Below, in pieces: positions 44,833-53,377 of a DNA stretch of 64,000 bases. The stretch is from Benzoatithermus sp963720725 (GTDB taxonomy: Bacteria > Pseudomonadota > Alphaproteobacteria > Geminicoccales > Geminicoccaceae). Numbering within the stretch: position 1 is the stretch's first letter; each line of letters opens with the position of its first letter. The position numbers were made by a program, and so were the translations under genes. The notes under the pieces were generated by a model. The model ran no database searches, was not told where the DNA came from, and saw only the letters and a program-made list of their open reading frames with translations. The stretch is taken from the NCBI GenBank assembly GCA_963720725.1, contig CAVRGN010000003.1:1426001-1490000 (forward strand), given 5' to 3'.

Positions 44833-44864
44833 TTCCCGCCGGATCGAACCCGAACCGGCGGGAA
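44833..44864 (-). terminator. Hairpin between pilin and cpaA
   Basis: Perfect 10-bp stem TTCCCGCCGG/CCGGCGGGAA with a 12-nt loop, 18 nt downstream of the leftward flp stop. It probably limits transcription into the assembly genes so that pilin is made in excess. No T-run. Confidence 0.55.
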
Positions 44865-44881
44865 ACCGGACACGGCGCTGG

Positions 44882-45061
44882 CTACTGGCAAGCGTCCGGA
44901 TCGGCGAGACAGTCGTTGATCGAGGTGAAGGTGTTGGTGAGATTGTCGCCAAGCGTGGCGACCGCGGTGATGATCACCACCGACACCAGCGCCGCGATCA
45001 GGCCGTACTCGATGGCCGTCGCGCCGCTCTCGTCCTTGAGGAACCGATAGAACATCTGCAT
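44882..45061 (-). CDS. flp: Flp family type IVb pilin
   Basis: 59 aa major pilin. Processing site between G and A in DESGATAIEYGLIAALVSVV, with Glu at +5, then one hydrophobic helix. The C-terminal tail (INDCLADPDACQ) has two cysteines, unusual for short Flp pilins. Start at MQMFYRFLKDE with GGGAG 7 nt upstream; a longer frame to 45100 exists. Confidence 0.92.
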   Translation of the reverse strand: MQMFYRFLKDESGATAIEYGLIAALVSVVIITAVATLGDNLTNTFTSINDCLADPDACQ

Positions 45062-45296
45062 CTCGGGACTCCCGGGAGGTTGGTCTTCACGGCTCAGCAT
45101 TCCTCAGAACAATGAAGGATTGGCTAACGGCGTGGCGGTGATCCGACCGCCCGCCGCGTTCCGCACGGGCGCGGCAATCGGGCCACAGCCATCGGTTGAG
45201 GCCCGGCCGGGCCGCGCTGCCGGCTGGAGACGGCCGCGTTCTGCGCTCAAGGTCGCGACATGCCAGGTGTGGCCCAATCCGGAGGCGGAGCGCGCA

Positions 45297-46430
45297 TTGA
45301 CGAGATCGAGCGTAGCTGAGTGTGACCGCCCGTCGCCGCGACTAGGTCCCAGGCCACTGGCGCTCTACCTCCAGCTCGCGGCCGCCTCCGCAACGGAGGA
45401 TGCGGACCGGTTCCTCGGCGGGCTGCGGGCCTACTGGGCGCATCCTTTCCGCCGCGGGTGCACGCCGCGGCCGCAGCTCTGGCGCGAAGGTTCGGCGCGC
45501 CTGCTGGACTTCGGCGGCTCGGGGCGCCCGGCCCTGGTCGTACCGTCCCTGATCAACCGCGCCGACGTGCTCGACCTGTTGCCCGGGCGTTCCCTGCTGG
45601 CCCATCTGGCCGATTCGGGCTTCCGGCCGCTGCTCCTGGACTGGGGGGAACCCCAGGCGGCGGAGCTCGGCCTGGGGCTGACGCAATACATCCACGGCCG
45701 AGCGCAGGCCGCGCTCGACGCGGCCATCCGGGCGACCGGCGAGGCGCCGGTGCTGGTGGGCTACTGTCTGGGCGGGCTGATCGCCGCAGGGCTCGCCGCG
45801 GCGCGGTGCCGCGACATCGCCGGCCTAGCGCTGCTGGCGACGCCCTGGGATTTCCACGCCGGTGCGCCGAACGCGCGGCCACCGCTCGCGGCCCTGCCGC
45901 AGCTCAGCGCGACGATCGCCGCGCTGGGCCATGCGCCCGTCGACCTGCTGCAGGGCTTCTTCGCCTCGCTCGATCCGAGGGGGGTCATCGCCAAATACGC
46001 CCGCTTCGCCGGGCTGCCGCCTGAAGATCCCAAGGCGCAACTGTTCGTGGCGGTCGAGGATTGGCTCAACGACGGCGTGCCGTTGGCCGGCCCGGTGGCG
46101 CAGGAGTGCCTGCTCGACTGGTACGGCCGCAACCTGCCGGCAAGGGGACTGTGGGCGCCTGGGGGCGTCGCGGTCGAGCCGGAGCGGCTGGACCTGCCGG
46201 TGTTCGTGGCGGTTCCGGACCGGGACCGCATCGTTTCCACCGAGTCGGCCGAGGCGATCTTGCGGCGCCTGCCTCGGCCGACGCTGGTGCGACCGGCCGC
46301 GGGCCATGTCAGCATGATCGTCGGCGACAACGCCCCGCGCGAGCTGTGGCGGCCGCTGGTCGAGTGGCTGCGGCGAATCGCGCCTAGGCGGCCGGCCACG
46401 AGCGTGCCAGCAGCATCCTCCACCGCGTAA
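45297..46430 (+). CDS. Poly(hydroxyalkanoate) synthase-like alpha/beta hydrolase
   Basis: 377 aa from a TTG with GGAGGCGGA upstream; the start is uncertain and the open frame extends to 45120. Alpha/beta fold with GYCLGG lipase-like box (Cys nucleophile), DRDRIVST (Asp) and AAGHVSMIVG (His), matching the PhaC triad. The length is nearer class III PhaC than class I. Lying upstream of phaA and phaB, it may polymerise hydroxybutyryl-CoA, though some short relatives have other roles. Confidence 0.72.
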   Translation: MTRSSVAECDRPSPRLGPRPLALYLQLAAASATEDADRFLGGLRAYWAHPFRRGCTPRPQLWREGSARLLDFGGSGRPALVVPSLINRADVLDLLPGRSLLAHLADSGFRPLLLDWGEPQAAELGLGLTQYIHGRAQAALDAAIRATGEAPVLVGYCLGGLIAAGLAAARCRDIAGLALLATPWDFHAGAPNARPPLAALPQLSATIAALGHAPVDLLQGFFASLDPRGVIAKYARFAGLPPEDPKAQLFVAVEDWLNDGVPLAGPVAQECLLDWYGRNLPARGLWAPGGVAVEPERLDLPVFVAVPDRDRIVSTESAEAILRRLPRPTLVRPAAGHVSMIVGDNAPRELWRPLVEWLRRIAPRRPATSVPAASSTA

Positions 46431-46518
46431 GCCCCGTGCGGCGCCCGGGCTCCATTGCCGCCCGGTGCCGCGGCCGGTAGAACTCGGGGCGAGTGCTTCA
46501 GCATCCTGGGGGGTCCAG

Positions 46519-47691
46519 ATGACCGACGTCGTCATCGTCAGCGCCACGCGAACGCCAGTCGGCTCGTTCAGCGGCGCCTTGAGCAGCGTGCCGGCCCACT
46601 ATCTCGGCCAGACGGTCGTCAAGGCGGTGCTCGATCGCGCCAAGGTCGACCCCGCCGAGGTTTCCGAGGTGATCCTCGGCCAGATCCTGACCGCCAATCA
46701 GGGCCAGAACCCGGCCCGTCAGGCCTCCGTCAACGCCGGTGTACCCAAGGAGGTGCCGGCCTATGGCGTCAACATCCTGTGCGGCTCGGGCCTCAAGTCG
46801 GTGGCGCTGGGCTACCAGGCGATCTTGAACGGCGATTCCTCGATCGTCGTCGCCGGCGGCCAGGAAAGCATGAGCATGGCGCCGCACTGCGCCTATCTGC
46901 GGCAGGGCCAGAAGATGGGCAGCGTCGAGTTCCTCGACACGATGCTCAAAGACGGGCTGATGGACGCCTTCCACAACTATCACATGGGCACCACGGCCGA
47001 GAACGTGGCGCAGAAGTGGCAGATCACGCGCGACGAACAGGACAAGTTCGCGGTCGCCTCGCAGAACAAGGCCGAGGCCGCGGTCAAGGGCGGCCGGTTC
47101 AAGGACGAGATCACGCCGGTCACCATCCAGAGCCGCAAGGGCGACGTGGTGGTCGACACGGACGAGTATCCACGCTTCGGCGCCACCTTGGACGGCATGG
47201 CCAAGCTGCGCCCGGCCTTCAGCAAGGACGGGACGGTCACGGCCGGCAACGCGTCGGGCATCAATGACGGTGCGGCTGCGGTGGTCCTGATGACCGCCGA
47301 CGAGGCCAAGCGGCGCGGCCTGACGCCGCTGGCGCGCATCGTCTCCTGGGCGCAGGCCGGCGTCGATCCCGCCATCATGGGAACCGGGCCGATCCCGGCA
47401 TCGCGCAAGGCGCTGGAGAAGGCCGGCTGGAAGGCGGACGACCTCGACCTGGTCGAGGCCAACGAGGCCTTCGCGGCGCAGGCGATCGCCGTCAACAAGG
47501 ACATGGGCTGGGACACGGGCAAGGTGAACGTGAACGGCGGTGCCATCGCGCTGGGCCATCCGATCGGCGCTTCGGGCGGCCGCGTCCTGGTGACGCTGCT
47601 CCACGAGATGCAGAAGCGCGACGCCAAGAAGGGCCTCGTCACCTTGTGCATCGGCGGCGGGATGGGCATCGCCATGTGCGTCGAGCGCTGA
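46519..47691 (+). CDS. phaA: Acetyl-CoA acetyltransferase
   Basis: 390 aa thiolase that condenses two acetyl-CoA to acetoacetyl-CoA. Nucleophile Cys in NILCGSGLKSVALG near residue 89, His in NVNGGAIALGHPIGASG near 348, second Cys in CIGGGMGIAMC near 378. Start at MTDVVIVSATRTPVG. Followed after 79 bp by phaB, so the first two steps of polyhydroxybutyrate synthesis are encoded together. Confidence 0.93.
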   Translation: MTDVVIVSATRTPVGSFSGALSSVPAHYLGQTVVKAVLDRAKVDPAEVSEVILGQILTANQGQNPARQASVNAGVPKEVPAYGVNILCGSGLKSVALGYQAILNGDSSIVVAGGQESMSMAPHCAYLRQGQKMGSVEFLDTMLKDGLMDAFHNYHMGTTAENVAQKWQITRDEQDKFAVASQNKAEAAVKGGRFKDEITPVTIQSRKGDVVVDTDEYPRFGATLDGMAKLRPAFSKDGTVTAGNASGINDGAAAVVLMTADEAKRRGLTPLARIVSWAQAGVDPAIMGTGPIPASRKALEKAGWKADDLDLVEANEAFAAQAIAVNKDMGWDTGKVNVNGGAIALGHPIGASGGRVLVTLLHEMQKRDAKKGLVTLCIGGGMGIAMCVER

Positions 47692-47709
47692 CGTTCGATC
47701 AATCTCGGG

Positions 47710-47738
47710 CCGCGGGGCGGCAACAGCCCTCCCCGCGG
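47710..47738 (+). promoter_or_regulatory. Hairpin between phaA and phaB
   Basis: CCGCGGGG/CCCCGCGG stem (8 bp, 13-nt loop) in the 79-bp gap. It could be a partial terminator or an mRNA-processing site that sets the relative levels of the two enzymes. Confidence 0.45.
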
Positions 47739-47770
47739 CGGCTCGAATAAGATCAGGGAAGGATAACGCC

Positions 47771-48496
47771 ATGTCTCGGGTTGCGTTGGTCACGGGCGGT
47801 AGCCGCGGTATCGGTGCTGCTGTCTCGAAGGCGCTCCAGGCGGCCGGCTACAAGGTCGCGGCGAACTATGCCGGCAACGACGAGGCCGCCCAGCGCTTCA
47901 AGAGCGAAACCGGCATTCCGGTCTACAAATGGAGCGTCGCCGACTACGACGCCTGCGCCGAGGGCATCAAGCAGGTCGAGGCCGAGGTCGGCCCGATCGA
48001 CGTGCTGGTCAACAATGCCGGGATCACCCGGGACGCGATGTTCCACCGCATGACCCGCGAGCAGTGGCAGGAGGTCATCTCCACCAACCTCAACGGCATC
48101 TTCAACATGACCCATCCGGTCTGGACCGGCATGCGCGACCGCAAGTTCGGCCGGATCATCAACATCTCGTCGGTCAACGGCCAGAAGGGTCAGGCCGGTC
48201 AGGTCAACTATTCCGCCGCCAAGGCCGGGGACATCGGCTTCACCAAGGCGCTAGCCCAGGAGGGTGCGCGTGCCGGGATCACCGTCAACGCGATCTGCCC
48301 GGGCTATATCGGCACCGAGATGGTCCGTGCGATCGACGAGAAGGTGCTGAACGAGCGGATCCTGCCGCAGATCCCGGTCGGCAGGCTCGGCGAGCCCGAA
48401 GAGATCGCGCGTTGCGTCGTGTTCCTCGCCAGCGACGAGTCCGGCTTCATCACCGGCTCGACCCTCACGGCAAACGGCGGCCAATATCTGGCGTGA
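47771..48496 (+). CDS. phaB: Acetoacetyl-CoA reductase
   Basis: 241 aa SDR enzyme that uses NADPH to make (R)-3-hydroxybutyryl-CoA. TGGSRGIGAAV at residues 7-17, NNAGITRDAMFHRM near 84, catalytic Ser in NISSVNGQKGQAGQ and Tyr/Lys in NYSAAKAGDIGFTKALAQE near 149. GGAAGG precedes the ATG. It lies after phaA as in typical pha operons. Confidence 0.94.
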   Translation: MSRVALVTGGSRGIGAAVSKALQAAGYKVAANYAGNDEAAQRFKSETGIPVYKWSVADYDACAEGIKQVEAEVGPIDVLVNNAGITRDAMFHRMTREQWQEVISTNLNGIFNMTHPVWTGMRDRKFGRIINISSVNGQKGQAGQVNYSAAKAGDIGFTKALAQEGARAGITVNAICPGYIGTEMVRAIDEKVLNERILPQIPVGRLGEPEEIARCVVFLASDESGFITGSTLTANGGQYLA

Positions 48497-48498
48497 CG

Positions 48499-49748
48499 TC
48501 AGGCGACAGCGCGTAGCCGTCGCACGTCGGCAAACAGCCGCGACAGGCGCTGGGCGGGCATGCCGCGCACCGGCAGCGCTTCCGCCCGCGCCAGCATCGG
48601 CCAGTGCTCGACGCCGGCGACGCCGGCCTGAAGCCGGCGGCACAGCCGCTCGAGCTTGCCAGAGTCCGGTGCCGCTACCGCGACGGCGAAGCGCCCGCCG
48701 CCGAGATGGGCGGCGAAATCGTGCGTCCGAAGCTGTCGCCGCAGGGAGCGGCCGAGCATGGCCAGCGCGCGGTTGCCGGCGGCATAGCCGGACTGCTCGT
48801 TGATCCGCCCAGATGGTCGTGCTCGAGGCCGATCAGCACGCGATCGGCCCCGGCATGCGCCGAGATAGTCCAGAAATGCCCCCTGATTGTAGAGGCCGGT
48901 GAGCGAATCGATGAGAAGATTGGTGGCGACGCCGAGCGGCGGTGCGCGCAGCCAGCGTCGTAACGCGGCGGTGCGCAGCGCCAGCGCCAATCGCGCGCGC
49001 GTCACCGGCATCGGCGCCGGCAGGCTCAGCAGATCGACCTGGGGCGGAAGTTCCAGGGCCGAGGGCGGGCCCGCATGCGCCGCGAGCAGGAACGGTGGCT
49101 CCTCGTCAGCTTCGTCGACCGCCTGCAGTGCCGCCGCGAGCAGATCGGGCTGCGTGACCAGCAACAGGTCGATGCCGCCGGCCTGCAGCGCCGATCGCAG
49201 GCGCAGCGGCGTCTCCAAGTAGGTGAGGCGGGCGGGGGGCAGCGCCGCCGCAAGCTGCGCCTGGGAAGGGCCGGACCGCCCGAGCATCGCCACCCCCGGT
49301 GGCGGCCCGGCGGGAGGCTCCGCGGCGAGCTGCGTCGAAGCGGCGTCGGAGTAGGCGGCGAACAGCCGCGACGCGCTGCGCCTGCTCGGCGGTCAGGGCG
49401 GCAAGTGCAGCCAGCGACTGCAGACGGCGAATGAGTTCGATCGGGTCGAGCGGATAGGTGATGATGTCGTCGCAGCCGATCGCGGCGGCGAGCGCGCTGC
49501 CTCGTCCGTCATCGGACGGGCACAAGGCGAGCGTGGCGCCGCCGGCCCGAGCGTGGGCAGCGACGAGGGCCGCCGGCGCCGCCGCGCGCTCGCCGCGCAG
49601 TTCGACCACGAGAAGATCGTCCGGGCCCGGGCGGGGACTCGGCCGTGGCCGCGCTGCAGGCAAACCGCCACGATTCCAGGCAGCGCCTGATCTCGCTCAG
49701 GCTGCCGGCCTCGGCTTCGTACAACGCGCATCCGACACCTTGCCGCAT
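48499..49748 (-). pseudogene. REC-REC-GGDEF response regulator (PleD-like), frame broken
   Basis: Pieced together from three frames: MRQGVGCALYEAEAGS at the start, a receiver-like domain (DDLLVVELRGER; CDDIITYPLDPIELIRR), a second receiver-like segment (VAMLGRSGPSQAQ; IDLLLVTQPDLL), then DSLTGLYNQGAFLDYL and a GGDEF domain. Frame changes occur at about 49621, 49366-49376, 48848-48862 and 48804-48811. The catalytic motif reads GGGRF, so cyclase activity would be doubtful even with an intact frame. It is either a true pseudogene or a patch of sequencing errors. Confidence 0.7.
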
Positions 49749-49815
49749 CGCCGCCTCCCACCAGGGACGACGGCAGATTGGCCCGGGCCGCTTACGGTGA
49801 GGTTAACGCCTGCCG

Positions 49816-50445
49816 TCAGCGGGTGCCGTAGATGCGGTCGCCGGCATCGCCCAGGCCGGGCAGGATGTAGCCGTGCTCGTTGAGCCGGTCGTCGACCGCT
49901 GCCGTGTAGATGGTGACGTCGGGATGGGCCGCGCTCATGCGGGCGATGCCCTCCGGCGCTGCCAGCAGGCAGGCGAGCTTGAGGTCGGTCACGCCGTCGC
50001 GCTTGACCCGGTCGACCGCTGCGACGGCCGAGTTGGCGGTGGCGAGCATCGGGTCGACGACGATCACCGGGCGCTCGGCCACGTCCGTCGGCACCTTGTA
50101 ATAATACTCGACCGGCCGCAGCGTCTCCGGGTCGCGGTAGAGGCCGACATGGCCGACGCGCGCGGAGGGCATCAGGTCGAGCATGCCGTCCAGCAGACCG
50201 TTGCCGGCGCGCAGGATCGAGACCAGGCAAACCTTCTTGCCCGCGAGCAGGGGAGCCTGCATCGCCTGCAGCGGCGTCTCGATCTCGGTCGTGGTCAGCG
50301 GCAGGTCGCGGGTGATCTCGTAGCCGATCAAGAGTGCCACCTCGCGCACCAGGCGGCGAAACTCGGCCACTGGGGTCTGCTTCATCCGCATCAAGGTCAG
50401 CTTGTGCTGCACCAGCGGATGGGAGACCACGACAAGGTTGGACAT
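49816..50445 (-). CDS. upp: Uracil phosphoribosyltransferase
   Basis: 209 aa pyrimidine salvage enzyme making UMP from uracil and PRPP. Features are SHPLVQHKLTLMR at the start, ILRAGNGLLDGML near residue 77, PRPP-loop VVDPMLATANSA near 129 and the uracil-binding end GYILPGLGDAGDRIYGT. Start at MSNLVVVSHP. Divergent from the TrpF-like gene, 98 bp apart. Confidence 0.94.
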   Translation of the reverse strand: MSNLVVVSHPLVQHKLTLMRMKQTPVAEFRRLVREVALLIGYEITRDLPLTTTEIETPLQAMQAPLLAGKKVCLVSILRAGNGLLDGMLDLMPSARVGHVGLYRDPETLRPVEYYYKVPTDVAERPVIVVDPMLATANSAVAAVDRVKRDGVTDLKLACLLAAPEGIARMSAAHPDVTIYTAAVDDRLNEHGYILPGLGDAGDRIYGTR

Positions 50446-50543
50446 AGGCGGGACCATTGTTGTGCCGACGAGGCGAAGCAGGCTTAAAGGACCGGCTTGA
50501 CACTGGCAATCGCCGCTCCGAGCGGCTCTGGGAGAGGGGCAGG

Positions 50544-51197
50544 GTGCGCACCCGCGTCAAGGTCTGCTGCATCACCAACCCGCGCGCGGCGGCGCTGGCC
50601 ATCCGCCACGGCGCCGACGCGCTGGGCCTGGTCGGACCGATGCCCAGCGGCACCGGGATCATTGACCTCGCCACCGCGGCCAGCCTGGCAGGTCGGGTGC
50701 CGCCGCCGGTGGCGAGCTTCCTGCTCAGCTCCGCGACCGCACCGGAAGAGCTGCTCGCGCAATGCCGGCAGGTCGCACCGACCGCGCTGCAGATGGTCGA
50801 CGCGGTGGAGCCCGCCGCCTATGAGCTGCTGCGCCGCGAACTGCCGGCCCTGCGGCTGGTGCAGGTGGTGCACGTCACCGGCGAGCGCACGGTGGCCGAA
50901 GCGCTGGGCGTGGCCACCCAGGTCGACGCCCTGCTCCTCGACAGCGGCAGCCCCGACGCGCCGGTCCGCTTGCTGGGCGGCACCGGCAAGGTACACGACT
51001 GGGCCATCAGCCGTCGGATCGTCGAGATGTCGCCGGTGCCGGCGTTTCTGGCAGGCGGGCTCAACCCGGACAATGTCGCCGCGGCGATCCGGGCCGTGCG
51101 ACCCTTCGGCGTAGATCTGTGCACCGGGCTGCGCACGGGGGGCGAGCTCGACGAAGCCAAGCTCGCGGCCTTCATGCGGGCGGTCGCCGACGTCTGA
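50544..51197 (+). CDS. TrpF-like phosphoribosylanthranilate isomerase family protein
   Basis: 217 aa TIM-barrel protein. TRVKVCCITNP at the start places the catalytic Cys, ALLLDSGS near residue 135 the acidic residue, and FLAGGLNPDNVAAAI the phosphate site. The substrate motif PKSPR of ordinary TrpF is missing (PMPSGTGI instead), and no trpB or trpA is adjacent. It may be a paralogue with another substrate. GTG start after a GGGAGAGGGGCAG purine run. Confidence 0.72.
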   Translation: MRTRVKVCCITNPRAAALAIRHGADALGLVGPMPSGTGIIDLATAASLAGRVPPPVASFLLSSATAPEELLAQCRQVAPTALQMVDAVEPAAYELLRRELPALRLVQVVHVTGERTVAEALGVATQVDALLLDSGSPDAPVRLLGGTGKVHDWAISRRIVEMSPVPAFLAGGLNPDNVAAAIRAVRPFGVDLCTGLRTGGELDEAKLAAFMRAVADV

Positions 51198-51203
51198 GGC
51201 GCG

Positions 51204-52784
51204 TCACAACCGCTCCAGGGCGCGCCGTTGCTCGTGCATCAGCAGGAAAGCCCGGTAGTCCCGGTCGAAGCCGGCTCGCCGGGACGGATCGGGCGCGTAT
51301 TCGCGCGCGCTGCGGCCCATGGCGGCCGCAGCCTCGGCAAGCGACGGGTGGAGACCGGCCGCCACCGTGGCCGTCATTGCGGAACCCAGCAGGACCGCGT
51401 CCTCGACCGGCTCGATCACCCGGCAGCCGGTGGTGTCGGCGTAGAGCTGCATGAGCAGCGGGTTCTTGGTGTGCCCGCCGGCGACGTTGAGCGTGTCGAT
51501 CCGCCAGCCTTGTGCGTTCATCGCGTCCAGGATGTGGCGGGTGCCGAGCGCGATCGCGACCGCGGTGCGGTAGTAGACGCGGGCCAGGGCGTCGGCCGAG
51601 CTGTCGAGGGTCAGGCCGCTGATCACGCCCGTGGCATGCGGGTCGGCCAGCGGCGAGCGGTTGCCGTGAAAGTCGGGCAGGACGTGGAGCCCGCGCGCGA
51701 ACGCCTCACCTTCGTTGCCGCGCAGTTCGGCGATCCGAGCCACCAGTGCCGTATGCGGGTTGCCTTCGAGCATGCGGGAGGCGGCATGCAGTGCCACGAC
51801 ATGGTCCAGCAGCGCACCGGAAGCCGACTGGCCGGCTTCCTCCAGCCACAGGCCGGGAAGCACCGCGCCGAGATAGGGGCCCCAAACTCCCTGGACGGGC
51901 CTTGCCTGGGCGGAGAGCGCCATGTGGCAGGTGGAGGTGCCGGCGATCATGGCGATCTGCCGGTCGAGCGAGTTGGGACCGCCCGCCGCGGCGCGACCGA
52001 GGACGCCCAGCGCGCCGGCATGGGCGTCGATCAGGCCGACCGCCACCCGGCAAGCGGCGGGCAGGCCCAGAGCGGCCGCAGCCGCCGCGGTCAACGGTCC
52101 GAGGTCGCTGCCGATCGGCGAGGCGCGGAGCGGCAGTTGCCCGCGCTCGAGCAGGTCGCCGACGTCTCGGTCCGCCAGGAAATCGGTCTGCCAGCCCTCG
52201 GCCTCGTGCGCGAGATAGGTCCACTTGCAGGTGAGGGTGCATTCCGACCTGGCCGTGCTGCCGCTGGCGCGCCAGGTCAGGTAGTCGGCGAGGTCGAGGA
52301 ACAGACCGGCGCGCGACCAGACGTCCGGCCGGTGGCGGCGCAGCCACATCAGCTTCGGGATCTCCATCTCCGGCGACATGACGCCACCGACATGGTCCAG
52401 CACCCGGTGTCCGCTCGCGGTCGCCTCCTCGGCTTCCGCCACGGCGCGGTGGTCCAGCCACACGATGGTGTCCCAGCGCGGTTCGTCGCTGGTCGAGATC
52501 GAGAGCGGTGCACCGTCCCGGTCGCGGACGACGAGCGAGCAGGTGGCGTCGAAGCCGATACCGACGATGGCCGCAGGGTCGACCTCGGACAGGCTCACCG
52601 CCTCGCGCACCGAGGCGCAGGCGGCCTGCCAGATGTCCTCCGAACTGTGCTCGGCATGGTCCGGCTGCGGCCGGTGCAGCAGGATCTTGCGCTCCGCCCG
52701 GCCGACACACCGCCCCGCAACGTCGAACACACCCGCCCGGGCGCTGCCGGTGCCCACGTCGACACCGATGACCAGTTGCTCCAT
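51204..52784 (-). CDS. FGGY-family carbohydrate kinase
   Basis: 526 aa sugar kinase. Phosphate motif GVDVGTGSARAGVFD at residues 6-20, DHRAVAEAE near 110, GLIDAHAGALGVLG near 270 and C-terminal AGGHTKNPLLMQLYADTTG near 440. Length and motifs suggest a ribulokinase/FGGY-protein type (D-ribulose or a similar ketopentose) rather than glycerol or xylulose kinase; the substrate is inferred only. It ends the leftward GH31-lipocalin-kinase run, 23 nt after the lipocalin. Confidence 0.85.
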   Translation of the reverse strand: MEQLVIGVDVGTGSARAGVFDVAGRCVGRAERKILLHRPQPDHAEHSSEDIWQAACASVREAVSLSEVDPAAIVGIGFDATCSLVVRDRDGAPLSISTSDEPRWDTIVWLDHRAVAEAEEATASGHRVLDHVGGVMSPEMEIPKLMWLRRHRPDVWSRAGLFLDLADYLTWRASGSTARSECTLTCKWTYLAHEAEGWQTDFLADRDVGDLLERGQLPLRASPIGSDLGPLTAAAAAALGLPAACRVAVGLIDAHAGALGVLGRAAAGGPNSLDRQIAMIAGTSTCHMALSAQARPVQGVWGPYLGAVLPGLWLEEAGQSASGALLDHVVALHAASRMLEGNPHTALVARIAELRGNEGEAFARGLHVLPDFHGNRSPLADPHATGVISGLTLDSSADALARVYYRTAVAIALGTRHILDAMNAQGWRIDTLNVAGGHTKNPLLMQLYADTTGCRVIEPVEDAVLLGSAMTATVAAGLHPSLAEAAAAMGRSAREYAPDPSRRAGFDRDYRAFLLMHEQRRALERL

Positions 52785-52807
52785 TCGATCCTCCCCGGTT
52801 GCCTTGG

Positions 52808-53377
52808 TCAGGGCAGCCCGCACAGGTCGCGGCCTCGCCGCGGATCGGCGTCGGCCGTCAGAACGAGCCGGCAGGGATCGTAGCCGGCCTCGCGCAGACG
52901 CTCGCGCAGCACCACCAGCGTGGCGTCGTCGAGACGCGGCTCGCGTGCCAGGATCCAGGCATAGTCCCGTGACGGGTGACCGACCAGAGACCAGCGATAG
53001 TCGGGATCGAGGGCGATCACCTCGTAATCGCCGGCGATCGGCCACACCCAGTGGCCGCCGAACTCGAGGAAGGTCACCTCCAGCCGGCCCTGGTCGGGCG
53101 GTGCGGTGAACCGCGCCCGCCCCAGCGCCGTGTCGAGCGTGCCGTCGCCGCGCCGGCAGCTGTTGGCGACGCCGATCTGTCCGGCTTCGGCCACGGAGGT
53201 GTAGACGGCCCTGGTGTCGCTGGCGCACTGGCGCTGGAACCAGGCCGGAATCGCGGCGATCTCGTGCCAGGTGCCGAGATAGCGCTGGGCGTCGAAGTCC
53301 GACACCGTGTGCAGCGGTGGCTCGCCACCACTGCAAGCGGCGAGCAGCAGGAGGACACCCAAGCGCCAGTGCTTCAC
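52808..53377 (-). CDS. Blc-type bacterial lipocalin
   Basis: 189 aa lipoprotein of the outer-membrane lipocalin family. Signal and lipobox LAAC near residue 15; the lipocalin motif YLGTWHEIAAIPAWFQ near 36, and the Blc-typical SRDYAWILAREPRLDD near 135. The GTG start overlaps the glycosidase stop in GTGA, so it is translated with an enzyme family to which it is not usually linked. It probably binds lipids or small hydrophobic molecules. Confidence 0.85.
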   Translation of the reverse strand: MKHWRLGVLLLLAACSGGEPPLHTVSDFDAQRYLGTWHEIAAIPAWFQRQCASDTRAVYTSVAEAGQIGVANSCRRGDGTLDTALGRARFTAPPDQGRLEVTFLEFGGHWVWPIAGDYEVIALDPDYRWSLVGHPSRDYAWILAREPRLDDATLVVLRERLREAGYDPCRLVLTADADPRRGRDLCGLP

